From assembly GCF_003286085.1 (NCBI RefSeq), contig NW_020825610.1, forward strand, positions 1-64,000: a stretch of 64,000 bases of DNA, given 5' to 3'. Positions 34,758 through 43,899 of this stretch are shown here, one piece after another (positions within the stretch are counted from its first letter, which is position 1; each line of letters opens with the position of its first letter). The DNA is from Drosophila persimilis. Its lineage: Eukaryota > Arthropoda > Insecta > Diptera > Drosophilidae. The notes under the pieces are model-generated. The model did no database searches, had not been told where the DNA came from, and saw only the letters and a program-made list of their open reading frames with translations. The translations under genes were made by a program, and so were the position numbers.

Positions 34758-35725
34758 AAGAAGACAAAATATCATCAATGCCAATCTGGATGGCAATAAT
34801 TCTGCTTACCTTTATTTACAGGCAAATATCACAGCTACTGACGGCCTCTTGGTGCATCCAAGGCAAATCTGGCGCCCAGCAGTCCATCCGTTGGCCTGCC
34901 ATCCTGCTGTAATTCCTATGGCTGCCTGCAGTGAGCGGCCTCCCACGCCATCTTCTATAAGGGCCTCGCCTACTGCCGGGATTGACCTGCGTATCCGGAA
35001 TGACTTTTTGGCAACTTCTCCGAATCCACTCCGCAGCCTGCAGCAGCCTATCGCTACTCCAAAACCTGAAAGAAGACGAAAAATCATCAATGCCAATCTG
35101 GATGGCAATAACTCGACTTACTTCTATCTACAGGCAAACAGCACAGATACTGACGGCCTCCTGATGAATACACGGCGAAAGCGGAGGCGAGTAATCCATC
35201 CGGTGGCTAGCTATCCTGTTGCGAATCCTCTGGCTGGGCGCAGCGAGCCGGCTGCAATGCTCCCTTCTGCACGTCCATTGCCGATGCACATTTCCGCCCC
35301 TGGAATCGCCTTTTGACTGGCTCGCCCAATCCGCACCGCAGTATATCCAGCATCCAACGAAGGCCTGTCCAACAGTTACAACAGCCACTGGTGAATCTTC
35401 TTCTCATTGGCCTAATGCTGGATCCATGGCTGTTGCAGCAGCCTAATGACGTCACGTGGCATTTATTCAGACCGCTCCCAGGTCACCTTCTGAAATTTCA
35501 CCGCCGTCCAGTGCGCCAATGGTGGAAAGGCGCACACCGAAAGACACGCCCTCTGGAAGCATATAGGCGAAGCAATTTGTAACAATCAAATACTTACTCA
35601 CTTACGGTGCGGCTTTATACTTCCCCTGAGACTGCAGCAGCCTGATGAAGTCACCGGGTTCTTTATTTTGACACCTGCTCCAGCCAACTTCTACAGACTC
35701 AATTCCATCCAGTGAGCTGATGATA
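34738..35725 (+). repeat. Diverged tandem repeats in the Jockey 2 3' region
   Basis: Two roughly 310-bp units start at about 34738 and 35049. Both read (M/I)ATP-P-RR-xIINANLDGNNS in the same frame and end with DGLL. A further word pair (gcagcagcctaatgacgtca and gcagcagcctgatgaagtca) lies at about 35436 and 35636. The frame stays open for about 200 codons across the first two units, but no known domain is seen. Confidence 0.65.
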
Positions 35726-36072
35726 GAGGTTCATATCTATATATACGTCCGCTGTAATTAAATGGGCAAAGAAATTATAATTAATACAGCTTCTATTTGT
35801 TAAATTTATAATTTTATTACTTACAATGCAATTTCCAAATGTAAACAAGCGCACGTCGTTGCCAGAAAATGTTGATTTCTTGTAATGTAAAGTGCCTTAT
35901 CCATTTCTCTGTAACATTATGTAAAATGTCCCAACCATGTTAAGTAGTGGTTCCGCTGTTAAAAGAACAGCTTTTAAAAATATTTGTAAATGCGTTTAAA
36001 TGTAAAAATTGCGAAAACAAATAAACTTAGCTGAGGGTCACTTGCTGTGGCCAATCAGTCCTATTGTGCTCG

Positions 36073-36421
36073 CGCCGTCGACACACAACCCGAAAACACA
36101 ACCCAAGCAGCAACAGAAGTCTGAGTGCCATCCAGATGACAGTACTCCAGGCTAGACGTGAGAACTGCCACATTAACACTAACACGTCAAATACACATGC
36201 AATTTAAAACAATGTAAATAATCTACACAAAACACAAATTAATATTAAGATTAGTATTACCTTAACTATATACAACACTGTTAAAATTCTAAACAGCCAT
36301 TATTGTAACCAATGTTACCCTGTCATTTTTCAGCCATGTCTGCTACTACACATATGTAGATAGGCAGTAGGCGCCACACTTATTGTATAATGTGCCATTT
36401 CAACGGTATAAACACAATAAA
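36073..36421 (+). mobile_element. 5'-truncated Jockey 1-type 3' end
   Basis: Starts with aacacaacccaagcagcaac as at 30810 and follows Jockey 1 through its 3' UTR, with a deletion of about 35 bp near 36168, to the terminal unit (cagccatgtctgctactaca ... cacaataaaaaaaa). The A-run after AATAAA is the expected end of a target-primed insertion. DINE-1 F starts in the A-run. Confidence 0.82.
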
Positions 36422-36790
36422 AAAAACGAGGGGGAACGTTGTGAGTTGCTGCGGAGACCGCAACTCTACATTTATACCCGATACTTAGTCAGTATGGCTC
36501 TCCTCCGGCAGACGCCGCTAATTTTTAACGACACGACAAAGAGTGCGTGCGAGAGAGACAGAAAATCAGTCTGAGCGTGACGTCGGGTGCTGCGTAGCCA
36601 GTGCAAATTGATTTGTTCCTTTTGTCTATACAAATTATCTGATCTGATCCAGATTCAGCAATCTGATAGATATGGTGGTTATCTATGATTCTGCGTTTTT
36701 AGTTTTCTCGAATGTGCAATATTGTGGGTGCAACAGATTTTCGTCCTTTGTGGGGGCGGAAGGGGGTGGGGCAAAATTTTGACACAAACC
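36422..36790 (+). mobile_element. DINE-1/INE-1-like fragment F
   Basis: Begins cgagggggaacgttgtgag with the outer stem-loop, then tatacccgatacttagtcag, and stops inside the element at ggggcaaaattttgacacaa. The next bases belong to a host coding sequence on the minus strand. Confidence 0.85.
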
Positions 36791-37231
36791 TAAGGTAGCC
36801 TGCAACAAAGAATTGGGCATTTGCCTAAAACCACATCTTGGCCCCTTGGCCCGCTTACCCCTTGGTACAGTCACATTAACTGGAAAGAACTTGTCGTAAA
36901 TGCCTCGCGACCATTTGAAAAGATCAGTAAACTTTCTTGTGTAGTTTTCATGCTTCGTATAGTTCAACACATTCGACAGATTGAACTTGGAAAGTTTAGC
37001 TTCAGAAAAGTGAACCAGACCCAACTGCTCGTGGGTGGTGCCGTCTCCCTTGTACCCCTTGCGCCAATTCGGCCTCGGAGTCGGTCTGGGGGGACGCGAT
37101 CTGGCGGCGGCACATATCTGCAGCCACAGCACAAACAGAAGCAGGGCCGCCAGGGAGAGACGGAGGAGACTCTGTTTTCCGTATTTGGACATTTTGAGGT
37201 CCAGAATTCCGTAGCTTCGATTTTGTTTCAT
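36791..37231 (-). pseudogene. Host secreted-protein gene, N-terminal fragment
   Basis: The frame starts at 37231 (a second ATG, MSKYGKQSLLRLSL, is at about 37192 and would place the signal peptide at the start). A hydrophobic stretch (LSLAALLLFVLWLQICAAA) is followed by a Pro/Arg-rich region and a domain with KFTDLFKWSRGIYDKFFP and GPRCGFRQMPNSLLQ. I do not recognise the family. The frame then runs into DINE-1 F, so the rest of the gene is missing here. Whether this and the membrane-protein tail at 19810-20266 come from one gene cannot be told from the sequence. Confidence 0.5.
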
Positions 37232-37581
37232 TCACATACTCCTTGGGAAACGAGTAGGACCTTAAGATAGGGGAGAGGCCCAAAAGGAAGGCCCACCAAA
37301 ACGCTCACCTATGCTGTGTAGAGACAGGGCATCCCTTCCTGGACGGTCCTTGAATGCACAATTTTAATTTGTATATTTTGTATTTTATTTTGAAATAGTG
37401 GCAAGAGGCTTGTGTGGCTGTGTATCTGTGTATAAGCATGTGTCAAAAATAACAGTTAAGTCAATCAGTATTGATGGCAAAAAACACATCATCGAGGCTG
37501 TGGTACGAGCATCGTCGGCTTCTTTCGGGCTTTCAATTAGTCGGCAAAATGTTCGTACTCATATTAATCTAGAATTTATTA
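37232..37581. other. Left flank of duplication copy B, no gene seen
   Basis: No recognised coding region. It has AT-rich sequence near 37358-37395. It is absent from the left of copy A, where the 90-bp tandem repeat begins instead, so it is probably the original 3' flank of the first phosphatase gene. Confidence 0.45.
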
Positions 37582-37652
37582 AAGCATTACATTTAGAAGG
37601 TGTACCAGATGGATGGGCATGCATTCATGTGTTGTGTTCATGATCGACAGAT

Positions 37653-38633
37653 CTAGCAGAGGAACTCCCGCAAGTGTCCCAGAGAGGGCAGATAGGTGTC
37701 TGGGATCATGTCCACTTTGCTGTGTCCTTCGTCATTGCAAATCTGGCGCACCTCTTTCAAGATGCTGACGCCGGTGCCCACGAAAAGCGATTGGAAGCCG
37801 CAGTTGCTGGCGAACAGAATGTCCGTGTAGAGACTGGAATAGGCGGGTGAGGTAAGAGCAGGTGGGGCAGGAGGACGGACCACTTACGTGTCGCCAACCA
37901 TCAGCGTGGACTCCCGCTTGAGGACGCCGCATTGCAGCAGCTGCTCCACCATCAGGGGATTCGGCTTGCCCAAAATCAGCGGCATTCGGGCAGTGATGAC
38001 CTTCACGGCGGCCACCATGGCACCGGCGCCCACAATCATCCGGTTTTTGCCCACCGGATAGGCGGTGTCCAGACAGGTGCCCAGGAAGAGGACCTTCGGC
38101 TCCTGGAGGTACGAACTGGCCCTGATTATCTTCGGCACATTGAAGCTCTCATCCTTGCCGATTATCACGGCGCCCACCTCGTGATCCAGGTACATATCCT
38201 TGGCAAACTGTTCCATGGGCTTGAGCAGCTTCTCCTTGCCCACAGAGAAGCTGCAGATGTTCTGCTTGGCCAGCTCATCGACAATGGCCGACTCCCCGAC
38301 GATGTACGCCTTCTTTTTGAACCCCTTCGCGCTGAGGAACCTGGCCACGGACAGCGCCGAGCTCAGTATCTGCTCTTCCTGGATCTCGTAGCCGAACTGG
38401 TGCGCCTTCGCGGCCAGATCCTTGGTGAGCAGACCCGAATGGTTGGTCGCCACCAGCACCTGCCTGCCCGAGCTCTTGATCATATTAAAGGTCTCCACTG
38501 CCCCATTGATCGGCCGGTTCAGGTGCCACAGAACACCGTCGGCATCGAATATCACCGATTCGATTGTGGTCAGCCACTGGCGCACCTTCTCCTTGGGTAT
38601 TTTGGTCAGATCCGTGCAGGTACGCTTGAACAT
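37653..38633 (-). CDS. PGP/PDXP-like HAD phosphatase (copy B1)
   Basis: Two exons, 38633-37888 and 37833-37653, give 308 aa; the 54-bp intron has gtaagt and ttccag borders and splits the T of GDT-LYTD. The protein shows the four HAD motifs: I FDADGVLW (nucleophile D30, acid/base D32), II LVATNHSG (T63), III LGKPNPLM (K223), IV VGDTLYTDILFA (D248, D253). The large C2-type cap between motifs II and III and the length fit the phosphoglycolate/pyridoxal phosphatase family, which removes phosphate from small metabolites in the cytosol; the substrate cannot be told. The start at 38633 (MFKRTCTDLTKIPKEKV) gives a usual-length N-terminus. It lies about 400 bp downstream of a related gene on the same strand. 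Copy A1 is broken, so this may be the functional copy of the pair. Confidence 0.88.
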
Positions 38634-39036
38634 GGCTCAGCACGGGACTACAACTGCTCGTAGGTGATATTTTGAAACAACAATAAAACAGTCAAACCAC
38701 AATTGACATTCCACACAGCCAGTACTAGATTGTGAGTTTTCTCAGAAACCAAGATCTCAGATCCAATCAAAAAGCACTGTTTGAACAGAGCAAGCCCAGC
38801 ACCGAGAAATAATAGGTACACATCGTATTAACCGCTCTCAGGACCCTTCTCGGGATCCCCCCTAAAGGGCGCGCCAGTGCCACATAAATTTAATTATCAA
38901 ACAATTATACATTCCCCCCACAGCGAGGGGTATCAAAAGTACTGCCGTAAGAGCGTGGTGTCTATCTGTCTGTCTAAAGTAATGAATGTAGTCTAAGGGG
39001 TAAGGTGTAAGGGGTAAGGTGTCAGGTGTAGGGGCC

Positions 39037-40069
39037 TTAATAGTTTCGGGACGGTATGAATGGCAGCAAGTCCGAGAGCCTGTGCAGATACAGGTCTGGT
39101 ATCTGCTGGTACGCAATGGCCTGCTTAGAGGCCAGGGCATGGCGGACATCCTGGAGACTGCTGACGCCAGTGCCCACCAGTAGAGTGTGAAAGCCGCAGT
39201 TGTAGCCGAACTGCATATCCGTGTACATGCTGGGGGGGGGGGGGGGGGAAAGGCATGAAAGTAAGCGAAAATACCATATAGGAGTGAGAAACTCACGTGT
39301 CGCCCACCAGCAGGGTGCGTTCCGGCTCGATGACACCCTGACGTATCAGATGGGAGCAGACATAGGGACTGGGCTTGCCGCAGGTGAACGGGGCCCGCTT
39401 CGCCACCGCCTGTATGGCAGCCACCACGACTCCCGCCCCGGGCACTTGACGGTCGGCAGCCACTGGAAAGGCGCGATCGCGATTGGTGGCCAAAAAGAGG
39501 GTCCTTGGGTCCCGGAGGTATATGCTGGCCTTGGTCAGCTTCAGCACATTGAGGCCCAAGTCCATGCCGACGGCCACGGCGCCCACATTCGCATCTAAGT
39601 ACATTTTTTGCACCTGGTCCACCATGGAGTTCTCCTGCGTGGAGGCCAAGTCCAGCGGCAGACTCTCGATCCCGACCTGCCGCAGCTCGTCCTTGATGCC
39701 CTGGCCACCCACGATGTAGACCTTGCGATTGAACTTCCGCTCTCGCATATAGCGGGCCAGAGCCTGCGCCGAGGAGAGGATCTCGTTCTCGGTTATCAGG
39801 AAGCCCATGCTGTGTGCCTTCTTGCTCAGGGCCCGGCACGAGGCCTCCGAATTGTTGGTGCAGATGAACGAATTCTTGCCCATCGCCCGCAGGGCATTGA
39901 ACGTATCGGCAGCTCCCGTGAGTGCCTGATCGTGGCGCCACAGCACCCCATCCGCGGCGTAGACGATCGTGTCGAAGGTCTTCAGCAGTTGGCGGACATT
40001 ATATATGTTTGGTTCCAGCACCTGGCAGCCGCCCATCCGCAGCACTCGCCGCGACAAAACGAAATTCAT
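39037..40069 (-). CDS. PGP/PDXP-like HAD protein lacking the nucleophile (copy B2)
   Basis: Two exons, 40069-39297 and 39229-39037, give 321 aa; the 67-bp intron has gtgagt at the donor and a C-run before cag at the acceptor. The HAD fold is recognisable: motif II FICTNNSEA, motif III TCGKPSPYV, motif IV VGDTMYTDMQFG. Motif I reads VYAADGVLW, so the position of the nucleophile aspartate is A38; only the second aspartate (D40) remains. HAD phosphatases need the first aspartate to form the phospho-enzyme, so this protein is expected to be catalytically dead or changed in role. The same change is in copy A2, so it predates the duplication. The frame is otherwise open and splice sites are sound. 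Its sister gene B1 lies about 400 bp downstream. Confidence 0.85.
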
Positions 40070-41985
40070 TCTCAGTCCGTATCCGAATCAATGTGGGCTG
40101 ATGATCGACTAAGTATCCTCTAAACTCAGGGCATACTATGGCTTGAAATCTCCCCTGAAATCTTGCACTCTGCTTGTGGCTGCTAAAATCAATGGAAAGT
40201 TTGTCCCGGGACCCCGTGACCTTTGAGCTGTCGCCGACCACTCCCCGGGACCGTCACGGGCTGCCATTCTCCGATGCACTTAATTCACTAAACTTTTGCT
40301 CATTTTGCTACTTTTGGCCAAGACCGGAATGGACCCTGGCTGTGGTTCGGCTTGGGTTTGGGCTGGGGTTTGGGCTTGGGTGCGGGTCCGGGTCCGGGTC
40401 CGGGGGCAAACATCGCGGACAACTTTTAATTGTGCGCAACGACTGAAGGCCAAACGGAGCATCCCCCTCCCCCGTACCCAGTCCTGGGGGAGCCAGTTCT
40501 CTGCCAAGGATTCGCGCCTTTTCGACCAGCAGCCAACGCCCCGATGCGCCAATTAAAATGCCATTCAGGCTTTATTGTTGACAGGTCCTGTCTCCTACGA
40601 GCGACCAAATCCGACACTTGTCCACTGCCCAGCGCCCAGAGACAGGGACAGAGGGAGAGAGAGACATTCCCTCGCACCTTGACATAAATTCATTAAATCT
40701 TGTCCGGGCTTTCAAATCTGCCGCAGTTTAACGGATCTCTGTTGAATGGCCCCCGGTCAAATGGCGGCTCACGGCTCTTAAAATAGAGGGCGAAAAATCG
40801 ACGCAAATTGGCCAACAACCGGGGGGCAGCAGAGCTCGAGACCGTGCCGGGGATAAGCCGCTGCCTCCGGGCCAAGGCAAAAAGCCAGGAAACGCGACTT
40901 TCGAAATTTCCGCCCGCCCCGCGATATGATAATTTGCGTGTGAGGAAAAACGAAAGATTGGGGATATTTTTGAAGCCCCCAGTACATGATTTTCTCGCTC
41001 AGGGGAAAAGGAAACACTCACATGTCAATAAAGTATTTACTTAGACCCACGCAGACTCAAACGTCCCATCGAACATAAAAAATACAAAAATTTGCTGAAT
41101 AACACATCATTAAAATTTGTATATAAACCTAATCACTAAACTCTTAAAATATGTAGTAAGCCAATGTAAATATCACTAATATTAGATCATAGTTTAAGTA
41201 AAGCTGATTTGTAATAAAAAAAAAAAATAAAAAAAAAATTACTTAGATTTAAATCTATTAGAAATCTATTAAATTTGTAAGAATATATTTACGAGTGTGT
41301 CGAATATTTTCAGATTAATTTTACTACAATTTCCATAGTCGGTATCTCAGGGCCTCGCCAATTAATTGCAGCCCAAAAGGAAATCCTCCTTGAAAGTTTT
41401 GTCGCCTGTGAAATATATCTAAGCACCTTCTGTCTCTTTACGTAAGGTTTGAGTGTGTGTGGATTTGCAGCATAACTCAATTTCCTCAAGTGGAAAGCGC
41501 TTTACATTTTTCCCAGTTTTCGCAGTTTACCCAACACTAGATGGGGCCCACTGATGGATGGCTTGGGGCGGAAGTAGAAGCAGAAGCAGAAGCAGAAGCA
41601 GAGGCAAGTGGCAAATCCACATGGAATGCATTCTCCATTCTCTCTGCAAACAATACAAGAGCGGAGCGGAACAACAAACGAGCAAATTCCACTCGACTAG
41701 GTATCGAGAGGCAATAGTATCCAAATGGAATTTTAAGCACAAAGTTTGACCAAACTTTTTTCGGAACCCAGAAAAAAGCAGAAAACGAACCAAGAACCGA
41801 GCACCGAGAAACGGAAACTTTTTTATTAAGTTTACAAGAAAAAGTTAATTTCTTGGGCCTCCCTCGGAGTTCAGTGGGGGCCCTGGGGCTGTTGTTTTTT
41901 CCCTAATTAATACCTCGAGACGAAGGCTGAAATCCACTTGATTTATATGCTAATCAGTGGCCGGTCGCCGCAATCCACTCTGCCT
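40070..41985. other. Upstream non-coding part of duplication copy B
   Basis: Counterpart of 13285-15152. No gene recognised. It contains one more gtccgg unit than copy A near 40388-40405 and the same (agaagc)n run near 41575-41603. It presumably holds the promoter of gene B2. Confidence 0.6.
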
Positions 41986-42484
41986 ATGCTACGTGTGTGT
42001 TAGAGAGAGACAGGGCGAGAAAAAATGAAATTGTTTTCTTGATGCTGGCTATAATAATAATACGATCCAATTCAGATTCCGCAGTCTAAAAGATATCGTC
42101 ATTCTCTACGATTCTGCGTTTTTGGTTTTCTCGTATCTTTAAAATTGTGGATGCCACAGATTTTCGCCCTTTGTGGGGGCGGAAGTGGGCGGGGCAAAGT
42201 TTTGAAATATTTTTGTAGCAGTGACATATCACAGAAGTCTGGATCCAAAACATCGTTGCTCTAGCTCTTATAGTCTTTGAGCACTAGGCGCTGAAGGGGA
42301 CGGACAGACGGACAGACGGACGGACGGACAGACAGACATGGCTCAATCGACTCGGCTATTGATGCTGATCAAGAATATATATACTTTATAGGGTCGGAAA
42401 CGATTCCTTCTGGACGTTACACACATCCACTTTTACCACAAATCTAATATACCCCAATACTCATTTTGAGTATCGGGTATAAAA
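41986..42484 (-). mobile_element. DINE-1/INE-1-like fragment G
   Basis: Inverted compared with A: it ends gagtatcgggtata at about 42480 and holds ggacggacagacggacagac near 42299. Its inner end (gtgtgttagagagagacagg) abuts the right edge of duplication copy B. It is a close match to fragment A, including the ttataatAataataCgatcc region. Confidence 0.85.
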
Positions 42485-42600
42485 AAAATGGAGAAAATCC
42501 CTACTGCAGTCATCGACTGCGATACAAACTCTGGCGCTTACGTATAATTACGTATATTCTAATTCTATGTACATAAATAATCCACCAATTTCTTTTCGGT
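42485..42600. repeat. DINE-1 flank, inverted copy of about 18610-18746
   Basis: Contains gactgcgatacaaactctgg and the gcagtcatcgactgc palindrome. The reverse complement flanks DINE-1 B. The shared stretch ends near 42585. Confidence 0.75.
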
Positions 42601-42913
42601 TTTATTTGCCGATCTTTTTCTGACATGATAATTATAGTACAAGAACGAAGAATACAATAAGTATAGACAGTGGAAGAGATTACTTGGAAGAGTAGAATTT
42701 TTTATTAGTTGAATTTGTGAGTAAAGCACTTGTCGAATAGTTATTTGTAAGAGCTAATATCTCAAGTGGCTTCAAAGTCTTAACTTAATAGCAAACTTAA
42801 ACATCTCTTAACCAACTGTTAAACATCTGGCGAAAAGTCATTGAATACAAGAAAACCATACTGGCTCTAAATATGGGAAAGACAAAACACGACTATTAGC
42901 ATCTTACATTAAA

Positions 42914-43381
42914 CTATTCTGAAACAGTCGTTGTGGCTTCTTCCTTAGGCTCTTCAGGTTCATCCAGATTCCTTCCGTCATTCAACTGATCCTGCTGGAC
43001 ATCTACTGACGACTGATTTTGTTCGCTTGGAGCTCGTGGCTGCTGGGTTCGTAGAAGACTATCGAGTCCGCCAAAATGAGCCTCAATGATAACATAAAGT
43101 ACATACGACATCAAAATAGTGATCCCAATGACAGACCAGAAATTAAGCATCTGCAAAGCATAAAATATTATACATTTGTTATAATCCACTAGTTTCTATC
43201 AACTATCCAAAACAACACTTACAAAGTTGTAGTTCGAAAAATATGTATTGGTCCGTAGAATTCTGCTGTTTACTTCCAGAGTGAACATATGCCAGATGTA
43301 CACGGAATAGGAGAGTCTCGAGAGAGGCTGCCACAATGGCGAGGATAGGAAACTGTCTGCCAGGCCGCCATGGCCCTGCAT
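42914..43381 (-). pseudogene. NRF-6-like acyltransferase, C-terminal exons
   Basis: Exon 43375-43223 (GHGGLADSFLSSPLWQPLSR, LSYSVYIWHMFTLEVNSRIL) and exon 43150-42914 (MLNFWSVIGITILMSYVLYV, then an acidic tail ending TTTVSE and a stop), joined in frame across a 72-bp intron (gtaagt ... ttgcag). This is the end of an acyltransferase-3/NRF-6-like protein: the last membrane helices and a polar tail. The upstream border is a cag at 43376-43378 set in TTTATTTA-rich DNA, so it is either a true acceptor or the point where foreign sequence begins. The exons themselves look undamaged. The N-terminal exons of such a gene lie 21 kb away on the other strand, so no complete gene is present. Confidence 0.78.
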
Positions 43382-43490
43382 TTTATTTATTTATTTATTA
43401 AATTAACAAATTATCTGTTAATAATGGTACTTAGTTACTAAAGGCGGAAAAAGATAAGTTAAAAGTTAGCTAAATTTAAGTGATTATAAA

Positions 43491-43645
43491 TATTGCATGC
43501 AATTAGTTTTAGAGACAGTTCAGCGGATAGGGTTTGACAGAGGGAGTTATAATTATGGCATAAAACCCTAAAAGGTTCATGATCAGCATAACTAGACCTA
43601 CATATGGGTAGACAGATAGGCCTAAAAGTACGGGTAGGTCTAGAA
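43491..43645. repeat. Inverted repeat, partner at 23806-23964
   Basis: From attataaatattgcatgcaa to cgggtaggtctag. It is the reverse complement of 23806-23964, with scattered substitutions. Confidence 0.85.
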
Positions 43646-43899
43646 GGAATGTAATATTCGACGCTTGTCGTGCCTTCTTGTATTTTAATTATCCACGGCT
43701 AACTCCCAAAATTACAGCCTAAAACTAGGCCGTAAAAAAAATTCGAGTTGAAGATCTTTTGAGCTTTGATAAAGCTTATCAACAGCTGTTTTGCGACCAA
43801 GCGGCAACGCTTTGATATGCAATTTTTCTGCCGTGCACTATATTTTATTAAGTATTGCTGTGTCTGGATTCTGTATAACAGAAGAAGACCATAGAAAGT

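Larger units (their letters stand above)
31129..36060 (+). mobile_element. Jockey-type non-LTR retrotransposon 2, decayed, with long 3' tail
   Basis: Follows Jockey 1 in the same orientation. It shows the end of an ORF1 (31163-31480), endonuclease (31770-32185), a badly broken middle, a DINE-1 piece (33210-33470), RT palm and thumb (33560-34400), and a long 3' region up to about 36060 with internal tandem repeats. Protein similarity to Jockey 1 is clear (YILYTASHPSSRRKGGVAIY against YHVYMANHPSNRSRGGAAII), but it is another family. Confidence 0.78.
37582..41985. repeat. Segmental duplication, copy B (4.40 kb)
   Basis: Matches 10798-15152 in the same orientation. It contains both phosphatase genes in open form and a 42-bp stretch near 40234-40275 that copy A lacks. 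The right edge (ctctgcct at 41985) runs straight into DINE-1 G, while copy A continues into single-copy DNA. Confidence 0.93.

Noticed and set aside
36683-37231. A complete 182-residue secreted protein
   Set aside because: The last 40 or so residues read through DINE-1 F sequence, as seen from identical DNA in other DINE-1 copies; only the N-terminal part is host.
37932-38663. A 243-codon plus-strand frame opposite gene B1
   Set aside because: An antisense shadow of the phosphatase exon with low-quality composition; open only because of codon bias on the other strand.
38862-39941. A 359-codon minus-strand frame over phosphatase gene B2 (and 12080-13156 in copy A)
   Set aside because: It overlaps the B2 exon in another frame, has Gly/Pro/Arg-rich content typical of a shadow in GC-rich coding DNA, and no known domain.
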